A program made the position numbers and the translations under genes. Under the pieces are notes generated by a model, which saw only the letters and a program-made list of their open reading frames with translations, searched no databases and had not been told where the DNA came from. A DNA stretch of 7,085 nt from Chitinophagaceae bacterium (GTDB taxonomy: Bacteria > Bacteroidota > Bacteroidia > Chitinophagales > Chitinophagaceae): positions 1-7,085 of the forward strand of contig JABMML010000009.1 in assembly GCA_013205585.1 (NCBI GenBank), read 5' to 3'. How positions within the stretch are numbered: position 1 is the first letter of the stretch; each line of letters begins with the position of its first letter. This document shows, piece by piece, positions 1-5,840 of the stretch.

Positions 1-93
1 GACTTTAATTAAAAGCGCCTGCTGTTGACCCATTGAAAAAATAGAAATACTTGAAAATAGTAGAATAAAAGAAAGCCTGAATATAGAAGGCAT
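1..93 (-). CDS. Start of a secreted protein (partial, signal peptide only)
   Basis: An open frame begins at the ATG at 93-91 and runs leftwards off the window with no stop, so only the first 31 residues are visible. They look like a Bacteroidota signal peptide: a short start with one Arg (MPSIFR), a hydrophobic core rich in Leu, Ile, Phe and Ser over residues 7-20, then a polar stretch MGQQQ at about 21-25, near which signal peptidase would cut. The mature part (ALLIKV) is too short to name a family. The start lies 21 bases after the tRNA-Ala 3' end, with no hairpin between them and no exact TAnnTTTG box, so it may be read from the tRNA promoter. The frame and signal peptide are seen directly; that it is a real gene is inferred. 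Confidence 0.6.
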   Translation of the reverse strand, partial: MPSIFRLSFILLFSSISIFSMGQQQALLIKV

Positions 94-114
94 TGAAAAA
101 AATAAATTAAAATG

Positions 115-187
115 TGGAGAATAGCGGGTTCGAACCGCTGACCCCTTGCATGCCATGCAAGTACTCTACCAACTGAGCTAATTCCCC
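115..187 (-). tRNA. tRNA-Ala, anticodon GGC
   Basis: The minus strand folds into a complete 73-base cloverleaf. It has a 7-bp acceptor stem (GGGGAAT with ATTCTCC), a D arm GCTC/GAGT with loop AGTTGGTA, an anticodon stem CTTGC/GCAAG with loop ATGGCAT, a 5-base variable region, and a T arm AGCGG/CCGCT with loop TTCGAAC. The anticodon is GGC (plus-strand positions 152-154), which reads GCC and GCU. The third acceptor pair is G3-U70, the classic alanine identity element, and the discriminator is A73, so the assignment does not rest on the anticodon alone. The 3' CCA is not encoded, as the next bases are CAT, so it must be added by the CCA-adding enzyme. Confidence 0.97.
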
Positions 188-196
188 TGAAGGGTG

Positions 197-226
197 CAAA
201 ACTAAGCTCAAATGATTAAAGTTCAA
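197..226 (-). promoter_or_regulatory. Promoter of tRNA-Ala (TTG-N19-TAnnTTTG)
   Basis: On the minus strand a TTG (226-224) is followed after 19 bases by TAGTTTTG (204-197). This matches the Bacteroidota sigma-ABfr promoter, TTG, a 17-19 base spacer, then TAnnTTTG. The -7 box ends 9 bases before the tRNA 5' end, so the leader would be only a few bases. It is the only promoter in the window where both elements fit. Confidence 0.75.
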
Positions 227-229
227 TGA

Positions 230-254
230 AAACCCACTTAAATGTCCTGGGTTT
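230..254 (-). terminator. Short hairpin after citrate synthase, probable terminator
   Basis: Reading the minus strand, AAACCCA (254-248) pairs with TGGGTTT (236-230) around an 11-base loop, giving a 7-bp stem. The final T residues of the stem run into one more T and then C, so the T-tract is short. It lies about 20 bases beyond the citrate synthase stop and just before the tRNA promoter, where a terminator is expected. The short stem and T-tract make it a modest one. Confidence 0.5.
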
Positions 255-274
255 AAACTTAATAATTTAAAAAA

Positions 275-1591
275 TTAAATTTCTCCTTTACCGTCTAACC
301 AAAGTTTAACTGCTTCAGTGGTAACCGATTTTGGACGCTCTAATGGGAAGCCTAATGCACGATCCCATGTTAAACTTGCCAAAACCCCTAAGGCTCTACT
401 TACTGCAAATAAGACAGTATAAAATTCGTATTCAACAATACCATAATGTACTAATAAGGCACCACTATGTGCATCCACATTCGGCCAAGGATTTTTTACT
501 TTTCCTAAAGATTCTAAAATAGGTGGCACTGTTTCATATATATTCCAAACTGTGTTCACTAGTTTATCGTTTGGTAAATGCTTTTTACCAAATTCCATTT
601 GAGCAGTAAAACGTGGGTCTGTTTTTCTGAGTACTGCATGTCCGTAACCTGGAACTACCTTACCCTCATTTAATGTTTTTTTAACATACTCTACAATCTG
701 CTCTTTAGAAGGACTGTCAGATCCAATGACTTCTTGCATTTCATAAATCCATTTGATGACTTCCTGATTTGCTAACCCGTGTAATGGACCCGCTAAACCA
801 TTCATACCTGCAGCATAACTTAAATATGGGTCACTTAAAGCAGAACCTACTATATGTGTTGTGTGCGCAGAAACATTACCGCCTTCATGGTCTGCATGAA
901 TGGTCATATATAAACGCATCATCTCTTTAGTGCTTTCATCTTCATAGCCCATCATATAGGCCAAATTACCTGCCCAGTCTAATAAACCGTTCGGGTGAAT
1001 ATGTTCGTTGTTCTTATATTTTCTTCTGTAGATATAGGCTGCTATTCTTGGTAAACGCGCAATTAAGTCCATTGAATCATCATACGTGTATTGCCAGTAA
1101 TCTTTTTTATTCATCCCTTTAGCATATTCCTGAAAAAATTTACTTTGTGTCTGCAATGCCATTACTGCTGCAACATACATAGTCATTGGATGCGCACTTA
1201 ACGGAAATGCATCTATTACATCAAACACATGTGAAGGTACATGACTTCTACGTTGCCAATTACTCGTAACTTTTTTAACATCTCTCTCTGCTGGTAATTC
1301 TCCAATCATCATCAAATAGAATAATCCTTCAGGTAATGGCTCTTGACCCCCAACTACTTTTGGTAATTTAACTTGTAATTCTGGAATAGAATACCCCCTA
1401 AAACGAATTCCTTCTTGTGCATCTAATAAACTAGTTTCTGTAACCAAACCAGTAATACCGCGCATTCCCTGATACACTTGAGAAAGTGTTACTTCGCCTA
1501 TTTTTTTTTCGCCGTGTACCTTTAATATTTCTTTAATTTCTACAATGGATTCGGTAGCTTTTACTAAAAACTTTTCTTTTAATTCTTCCAT
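275..1591 (-). CDS. gltA: Citrate synthase, mitochondrial-type (type I)
   Basis: This 438-residue enzyme condenses oxaloacetate with acetyl-CoA to make citrate, the entry step of the TCA cycle. The catalytic triad is visible: His271 (GPLHGLANQ), His318 (VPGYGHAVLRKTDPR) and Asp373 (NVDAHSG), matching pig heart His274, His320 and Asp375. Substrate-binding residues are also in place: His235 in HADHEGGN, Arg326, Arg399 in VSRALG and Arg419 in LERPKS. The long conserved blocks match animal mitochondrial citrate synthase much better than the hexameric NADH-inhibited E. coli type, so a type I dimer without NADH control is expected. The ATG at 1591 gives a full-length N-terminus for this family. It is probably transcribed alone: a -7 box lies at 1630-1637 and a hairpin follows the stop. 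The 60-base gap to the permease gene has no strong terminator, so readthrough from tgt is possible. Confidence 0.96.
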   Translation of the reverse strand: MEELKEKFLVKATESIVEIKEILKVHGEKKIGEVTLSQVYQGMRGITGLVTETSLLDAQEGIRFRGYSIPELQVKLPKVVGGQEPLPEGLFYLMMIGELPAERDVKKVTSNWQRRSHVPSHVFDVIDAFPLSAHPMTMYVAAVMALQTQSKFFQEYAKGMNKKDYWQYTYDDSMDLIARLPRIAAYIYRRKYKNNEHIHPNGLLDWAGNLAYMMGYEDESTKEMMRLYMTIHADHEGGNVSAHTTHIVGSALSDPYLSYAAGMNGLAGPLHGLANQEVIKWIYEMQEVIGSDSPSKEQIVEYVKKTLNEGKVVPGYGHAVLRKTDPRFTAQMEFGKKHLPNDKLVNTVWNIYETVPPILESLGKVKNPWPNVDAHSGALLVHYGIVEYEFYTVLFAVSRALGVLASLTWDRALGFPLERPKSVTTEAVKLWLDGKGEI

Positions 1592-1629
1592 ATCATTATA
1601 ATTATAAATGAAACCAATTTATTTTGCGG

Positions 1630-1637
1630 CAAAGTTA
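1630..1637 (-). promoter_or_regulatory. -7 element upstream of citrate synthase
   Basis: The minus strand reads TAACTTTG, an exact TAnnTTTG box, 38 bases before the citrate synthase ATG. No TTG is found at the 17-19 base spacing, so the -33 element is absent or diverged. Transcription would start around 1624-1627 and leave an AT-rich leader of roughly 35 bases without a Shine-Dalgarno sequence, as is usual in Bacteroidota. Confidence 0.5.
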
Positions 1638-1651
1638 ACTCAAAAAAAGGT

Positions 1652-2743
1652 TTACTTAGCTGCTTTTTTGTACAAATAATAGACCACCCATACAAAAATA
1701 ATATTGGGTATCCAGGCAGCCAATAAGGGGGGTAAATTTCCCTTGGTGGAGAAGATAGTAGAGAACCTATCGGTAATGATGAAAACAGCTGCTATAATGA
1801 AGCCAAGGGCTAGGTGTGAGCCAGATCCACCCCTTACTTTATGGCCCGCAATAATGGCTCCAATAAGTGTTAGTAATAATACTGTAATGGGGGTGGCGTC
1901 CCTTCTATATCTTTCAATTTTTAGTTCATTTAAGACCTCCGACCCTCTAATTGCCTCCAATTTGATTTGTTTGATTAATTGAGGGGTGGTTAACTTATCC
2001 TTTGTGTATTTATCTTTTTCTAAATCAATGGGAAGAAAACCAAATTGTTGATTCGTGAATGAAATATAATTTAGCTGCTCTCTGTTATTAAAAACTCTTC
2101 TTACAATCACTTCAGCTAATAACCATTGCTTGGCGGCAGTATCCCATAAAATTGTTTCCGCTCTTAAATTATAAATCACCTTATCCCCCTGTACTTTATA
2201 AATGAAAAAATTATTTCCTCTTTTAGCTGCTGTATCGTATCCATAAATACCAGCGTAGGTAAAAGAATCTACTTTAAAATAAATATCGGTAGAACCTTGT
2301 ATTAGTGCATTGTAACTTGAATGGGAATCGACATAAGCTGCTTCGAAACTTCCTCTAATAATATTGGCCTTCGGTATAAAATACAAATTCGATATCCATA
2401 AAAATAAACCTAAGAATACGCCACCAATCAAATAAGGCCTTAACCACCTATTATAAGAAGTACCACTAGCAAGTATGGCAATGATTTCAGTTTGCCCTGC
2501 CATTTTAGAAGTAAAAAAGATAACGGCTATAAAAACAAATAAAGGAAATAATAATGCAATGATATGCGGAATGAAACCAATATAATAATGGGTGAAAATT
2601 TCTGATGCAGAAAAACCAGAGCGCACAAAATCGTCTGTCTTTTCACTTCCATCAATCACTACTGCAATGACAGCAAATAAAAAGATAGAGAAAAAGAATA
2701 CTTTTAAAAACTTATTTAATATGTACCAATCTAATTTTTTCAA
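1652..2743 (-). CDS. LptF/LptG-family permease (YjgP/YjgQ)
   Basis: This is a membrane subunit of the LptB2FG transporter family, which pulls lipopolysaccharide out of the inner membrane and passes it to the periplasmic bridge. From the chosen start there are 363 residues. Helices lie at about 11-31, 53-78 and 101-124, then a large soluble periplasmic segment of about 150 residues, then helices at about 283-299, 310-325 and 337-358. The family motif MAGQTEIIAILASG (81-94) follows helix 2, where coupling to the ATPase LptB is expected. Whether it acts as LptF or LptG cannot be told here. No ATG is available. The TTG at 2743 gives MKKLDWYI, which I recall as the usual family start, and sits 41 bases after the tgt stop. 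An in-frame TTG at 2809 would add 22 polar residues and overlap tgt by 26 bases. It is very probably co-transcribed with tgt. Confidence 0.9.
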   Translation of the reverse strand: MKKLDWYILNKFLKVFFFSIFLFAVIAVVIDGSEKTDDFVRSGFSASEIFTHYYIGFIPHIIALLFPLFVFIAVIFFTSKMAGQTEIIAILASGTSYNRWLRPYLIGGVFLGLFLWISNLYFIPKANIIRGSFEAAYVDSHSSYNALIQGSTDIYFKVDSFTYAGIYGYDTAAKRGNNFFIYKVQGDKVIYNLRAETILWDTAAKQWLLAEVIVRRVFNNREQLNYISFTNQQFGFLPIDLEKDKYTKDKLTTPQLIKQIKLEAIRGSEVLNELKIERYRRDATPITVLLLTLIGAIIAGHKVRGGSGSHLALGFIIAAVFIITDRFSTIFSTKGNLPPLLAAWIPNIIFVWVVYYLYKKAAK

Positions 2744-2783
2744 ATGATCTTTATTAATTTCTTTATAATCTTGATAAGCTGCT

Positions 2784-3923
2784 TTATAATCGTTTGCTAA
2801 TTTGTGCAACCATTGTTTTTTTCCAACTAGAATAATCGTCTGCTATGATATGCGCTCTTGCCTGCCCTACTAACCAAAGATAAAAAGATAGATTCTGAAT
2901 ACTCGCTAATTGTAAACCTAATATTTCACCTGACATAAATAAATGACGCATATAAGCCTTCGTATAGTATTGACTCATTTCATTAGGAATACCCGGATCC
3001 AATGGTGAGAAATCGCTGGCCCATTGTTTGTTCTTAATATTAATAACGCCTTGAGAAGTAAATACCATTCCATTGCGACCATTGCGCGTAGGCATAACAC
3101 AATCAAACATATCAACGCCTAAATCAATGGCTTCTAAAATATTCCACGGCGTACCCACACCCATTAAATACCTTGGCTTATTGACTGGTAAATTTTCACA
3201 ACATAATTGTGTGAAATCATATAATTCTTGCTCCGACTCTCCCACACTTAATCCACCAATAGCATTACCCACTGCATTTTTTGAACTAATATATTCACAA
3301 GACGCTTTTCTTAAATCGGCATAAGTGCCTCCTTGTACAATGGGGAATAAGTTTTGCGTATGGCCATATAAATCGGGTGTTTCGGCTAACCTATTAAAGC
3401 ATTTGTCCAACCATAAATGAGTAAGATTCATACTCTTTTGCACATATTCATATTCACTAGGATAAGGCGGACATTCATCAAATGCCATGATAATATCTGC
3501 ACCAATACTTCTTTGAATATCCATTACTTTTTCAGGACTAAATAAATGCTTGCTGCCATCAATATGAGATTGAAATAAAACACCCTCTGGTTTAATTTTT
3601 CTATTCGATGCTAATGAAAAAACTTGGTAGCCACCGCTATCGGTTAAGATAGGTCGGTCCCAGCCCATAAAACGGTGTAAACCACCAGCAGCCTCCATTA
3701 CTTCTGTTCCAGGACGTAGATAAAGATGATAGGTATTGCCTAAAATAATTTGTGCGTTAATATCTTTTTTAAGTTGCTGTTGTGTAACTGCCTTTACAGA
3801 ACCAATGGTTCCCACAGGCATGAATATGGGGGTCTGAATCTCACCATGGTCGGTGGTAATAGTACCTGCCCTTGATGCCCCTACTTTGCTTTGGTGTGCT
3901 AAGTTAAATTGAAGTGCCGCCAT
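2784..3923 (-). CDS. tgt: Queuine tRNA-ribosyltransferase lacking the usual zinc ligands
   Basis: Tgt exchanges guanine-34 of GUN-anticodon tRNAs (Asp, Asn, His, Tyr) for the queuosine precursor preQ1. The 379-residue protein is full length with a TIM-barrel core. Visible functional residues are Asp95 in LTDSGGYQVFSL (general base), Asp149 in AFDECPP (base recognition), QGG at 197-199, GGLSVGE at 223-229, and the nucleophile Asp274 in DMFDCVMPTRNGRNG. The C-terminal part is unusual. Where most bacterial Tgt proteins carry a CxCxxC zinc site after the DP of FxPLD, this one has Ile312, Asn314 and Ser317, and the later His ligand is Gln343 (IQNLSFY). The flanks align without gaps, so this looks like true loss of metal binding rather than a frameshift. 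The ATG at 3923 is the only sensible start, as the next is Met35. The permease gene follows directly. Confidence 0.95.
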   Translation of the reverse strand: MAALQFNLAHQSKVGASRAGTITTDHGEIQTPIFMPVGTIGSVKAVTQQQLKKDINAQIILGNTYHLYLRPGTEVMEAAGGLHRFMGWDRPILTDSGGYQVFSLASNRKIKPEGVLFQSHIDGSKHLFSPEKVMDIQRSIGADIIMAFDECPPYPSEYEYVQKSMNLTHLWLDKCFNRLAETPDLYGHTQNLFPIVQGGTYADLRKASCEYISSKNAVGNAIGGLSVGESEQELYDFTQLCCENLPVNKPRYLMGVGTPWNILEAIDLGVDMFDCVMPTRNGRNGMVFTSQGVINIKNKQWASDFSPLDPGIPNEMSQYYTKAYMRHLFMSGEILGLQLASIQNLSFYLWLVGQARAHIIADDYSSWKKTMVAQISKRL

Positions 3924-3927
3924 GTCG

Positions 3928-3935
3928 CAAAGGTA
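3928..3935 (-). promoter_or_regulatory. -7 element directly before tgt
   Basis: The minus strand reads TACCTTTG, an exact TAnnTTTG box, then four bases (CGAC), then the tgt ATG. With transcription starting 3-6 bases past the box, the mRNA would begin at or next to the start codon, so tgt is probably leaderless. No TTG sits at 17-19 bases upstream. Confidence 0.55.
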
Positions 3936-3940
3936 AGGTC

Positions 3941-3953
3941 AAATAGGCTATTT
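3941..3953. repeat. Perfect 13-base inverted repeat in the divergent promoter region
   Basis: AAATAG and CTATTT flank a single central G. The site lies just upstream of the tgt -7 box, within the spacer where a -33 element would fall. It could be a repressor or activator site, but short AT-rich palindromes also arise by chance. Confidence 0.3.
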
Positions 3954-3960
3954 TTCCACA

Positions 3961-3986
3961 TTCAATCTCCTACTGAAGTAGTTGAA
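3961..3986. repeat. Compound inverted repeat between tgt and the glycosyltransferase gene
   Basis: A perfect 12-base palindrome-like core, CTACT-GA-AGTAG (3970-3981), is flanked by TTCAA (3961-3965) and TTGAA (3982-3986), which also pair. The left side has four extra bases (TCTC) between the outer and inner arms. It ends 11 bases before the glycosyltransferase -7 box, a plausible operator position. No known regulator is recognised. Confidence 0.3.
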
Positions 3987-3997
3987 GGTGCATGCTA

Positions 3998-4005
3998 TAC
4001 TTTTG
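3998..4005 (+). promoter_or_regulatory. -7 element directly before the glycosyltransferase gene
   Basis: The plus strand reads TACTTTTG, an exact TAnnTTTG box, then TATC, then the ATG at 4010. Transcription would start at or within a base or two of the ATG. This decides the start codon, because the upstream in-frame ATG at 3992 lies ahead of the box and would not be in the transcript. No TTG is found at the standard spacing; the nearest is 13 bases upstream. Confidence 0.6.
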
Positions 4006-4009
4006 TATC

Positions 4010-5137
4010 ATGTTAACTAACCTTCCGCTGTCAAACATATTGATAGGCAGTTTTATAGGCATAATTGCCATGCAGCTGTTTTATTACTTATACTTCTTTC
4101 TTAGATTAGCTATTTATAAGAAGCCCGAAAAGGCAACGCATATGGAACACCCCATTTCGGTAGTGATATGTGCACGTGACGAAGCCGCTAATTTAGCCAA
4201 TAATTTACCGGGTGTTTTAGTACAAGAATATAACACTACGCACGAAGTAGTTTTGGTGAATGATAATTCAGAAGATGAAACAAAATATTTATTAGAAGAA
4301 TTTAAAAAATCGTTTAAGAATTTAAATCCGGTTTTACTTTCACAAGAAGCTAAAATGATTAATGGAAAAAAATTTCCTTTATCTATTGGAATAAAATCGG
4401 CGAAAAATGAAACCTTACTACTAACCGACGCCGACTGTGTACCTGCGAGTGAACATTGGATGCGACTTATGCAAGATGGTTATGATGAGGGTATTGAAAT
4501 TGTACTAGGCTATGGCGCTTATAAAAAGAAACCAGGTTTAATTAATAAACTCATTCGCTTTGAAACTTTTCAAACTGCCTTACAATACTTTTCTTATGCC
4601 TTAGCGGGTATGCCTTATATGGGTGTGGGAAGAAACTTATCTTATAAAAAAGAAGTATTTATTCGCAATAAAGGTTTTTCTTCTATAAATCAAATGCCTA
4701 GTGGCGACGACGATTTATTTATTAACCAAGTAGCCAATAAACATAATACAGCCATTGTCATTGATAAAGATGCGCATACTTTAAGTGAACCGAAGACGAG
4801 CTTACACGATTGGATGAATCAAAAATACAGGCATTATACCACTAGTAAGTATTATAAATTATCTCATGCTACCCTACTTGCTTTTTACGCTATTAGTCAG
4901 TTTTTAGTATATCCCATTTTAATTACCGCCATTGTATTTACCAAAGAGTATATACTATTAGCTTCCTTATGGAGCATTAGAATGCTAATACAAGGAACTA
5001 TATTAAGAAGCACTATGAAAAAACTAAATGAACTAGACCTTTGGCCTTGGTTTATTTTATTTGATTTTTGGTCTATCTTCTATTATTTATTTACCTTGCC
5101 TAGTGTATGGAAAGCCCCACAGAAAAATTGGAATTAA
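4010..5137 (+). CDS. Family 2 glycosyltransferase, membrane-anchored
   Basis: This GT2 enzyme transfers a sugar from a nucleotide-sugar donor to an unidentified acceptor at the inner membrane, probably for envelope glycolipid or exopolysaccharide. From the start at 4010 it has 375 residues. One N-terminal helix (about 9-36) precedes the GT-A catalytic domain, which opens with PISVVICARDEAANL (48-62). The donor-binding signature VNDNSED is at 83-89, the metal-binding DAD at 140-142, GDDDLF with the probable catalytic acid at 232-237, and QKYRH at 271-275, a variant of the QxxRW motif with His for Trp. Three hydrophobic segments follow at about 286-310, 313-332 and 344-365. The ATG at 3992 would add six residues but lies upstream of the -7 box at 3998-4005, so 4010 is preferred. 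The gene end overlaps rsmG by 31 bases, indicating an operon. Donor and acceptor cannot be predicted. Confidence 0.88.
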   Translation: MLTNLPLSNILIGSFIGIIAMQLFYYLYFFLRLAIYKKPEKATHMEHPISVVICARDEAANLANNLPGVLVQEYNTTHEVVLVNDNSEDETKYLLEEFKKSFKNLNPVLLSQEAKMINGKKFPLSIGIKSAKNETLLLTDADCVPASEHWMRLMQDGYDEGIEIVLGYGAYKKKPGLINKLIRFETFQTALQYFSYALAGMPYMGVGRNLSYKKEVFIRNKGFSSINQMPSGDDDLFINQVANKHNTAIVIDKDAHTLSEPKTSLHDWMNQKYRHYTTSKYYKLSHATLLAFYAISQFLVYPILITAIVFTKEYILLASLWSIRMLIQGTILRSTMKKLNELDLWPWFILFDFWSIFYYLFTLPSVWKAPQKNWN

Positions 5138-5748
5138 TTACTAAGTATTTTGCCGATTTCACGCCTAAGCAATTAAGTCAACTCGAAGCACTTGAACCTG
5201 CATACAAAGAGTGGAATAGTCAAATTAATGTCATCTCTAGAAAAGATATTGATCATATTTACTTACACCATATTTTGCATTCATTAAGTATTGCAGCTAT
5301 GGCTGAATGGGAGAAGGGCACACAGGTAATTGATATTGGATGTGGTGGCGGTTTTCCTTGCGTGCCGCTGGCTATATTTTTTCCAGAAGTGCAGTTTTTA
5401 GCAGTAGATAGTATTGCTAAAAAATTAAAAGTAGTAGACGCCGTTTGTGAAATAGCGGGCATTAAAAATATCAAAACACAACATACGCGTGTAGAAGAAA
5501 TAAAGAATAAAAAATTCGATTACGCTATTAGCCGTGCCGTTGCACCCTTAAAAGATTTATGGAAATGGGCCGGACCTATATTACATAAAAAGCCCGATCA
5601 AGCCAATGCTTTGATTTGTTTAAAAGGTGGGGACTTGCACCAAGAAATATTTGAAAGTGGGCTGCGTCCTAAAATGATGTCTATTCATGACATTTTTCCA
5701 GAAGCTTATTTTGAAGAGAAGTTTATCATACAGGTTAAAAAGCCTTAA
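5107..5748 (+). CDS. rsmG: 16S rRNA m7G527 methyltransferase RsmG
   Basis: RsmG (formerly GidB) methylates N7 of G527 in 16S rRNA using S-adenosylmethionine; loss of this mark in other bacteria gives low-level streptomycin resistance. The 213-residue protein has the family layout: an N-terminal helical part with INVISRKDID (40-49) and HHILHSL (54-60), the SAM-binding motif VIDIGCGGGFPCVPLAI (74-90), the acidic Asp101 of motif II (AVDS), SRAVAPL (142-148) and LKGGDL (162-167). Cys79 and Cys85 in motif I are minor departures from the more usual Ser/Thr and Gly. The ATG at 5107 lies inside the glycosyltransferase gene. An alternative TTG at 5128 would give MELITKYF, close to what I recall as the common Bacteroidota N-terminus, so the true start is open by seven residues. 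The overlap suggests translational coupling. The stop codon lies within the left arm of the downstream stem-loop. Confidence 0.95.
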   Translation: MESPTEKLELITKYFADFTPKQLSQLEALEPAYKEWNSQINVISRKDIDHIYLHHILHSLSIAAMAEWEKGTQVIDIGCGGGFPCVPLAIFFPEVQFLAVDSIAKKLKVVDAVCEIAGIKNIKTQHTRVEEIKNKKFDYAISRAVAPLKDLWKWAGPILHKKPDQANALICLKGGDLHQEIFESGLRPKMMSIHDIFPEAYFEEKFIIQVKKP

Positions 5749-5812
5749 TTATCTTCTCTCACTCTCTCCACGCATGCTCGAAAGTTCGTTCGATAAGATA
5801 ATTAAGGCTTTT
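5738..5812. terminator. Bidirectional stem-loop terminator between rsmG and the peptidase gene
   Basis: A perfect 18-bp inverted repeat (5738-5755 with 5795-5812; arm AAAAGCCTTAATTATCTT) separates two convergent genes. The A run at the left end and the T run at the right end give a T-tract on either strand, as expected for a two-way intrinsic terminator. The 39-base loop is long and has its own structure: a pyrimidine-rich tract (5756-5769), the palindrome GCATGC (5772-5777) and a small hairpin TCGAA/TTCGA (5778-5793). The rsmG stop codon (5746-5748) lies inside the left arm, so a terminating ribosome would cover it. The stem has only four G-C pairs. Confidence 0.75.
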
Positions 5813-5840
5813 CATTTCTTTCTGACGCTTAGTTCAATAA

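Noticed and set aside
1641..1674. Possible terminator between the permease and citrate synthase genes (A-run and T-run pairing)
   Set aside because: The stem would be almost all A-T with at most one or two G-C pairs and the runs differ in length. It overlaps the end of the permease gene and the promoter region, so it is more likely chance pairing of homopolymer runs.
1704..1982. Open frame on the plus strand opposite the permease gene
   Set aside because: It is antisense to a well-supported gene and resembles no family. Similar antisense frames at 331-522, 3073-3324, 5259-5474 and 6668-6907 were dismissed for the same reason.
2973..2990. Frameshift or sequencing error explaining the missing cysteines in Tgt
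   Set aside because: Spacing from FSPLDP to KAYMRHL matches zinc-containing homologues exactly and the frame stays correct on both sides, so substitution is the simpler reading.
3992..4009. Upstream in-frame ATG extending the glycosyltransferase by six residues
   Set aside because: It lies ahead of the TAnnTTTG box at 3998-4005, so a transcript from that promoter would not contain it. The extra residues (MLYFCI) are simply the promoter read as codons.
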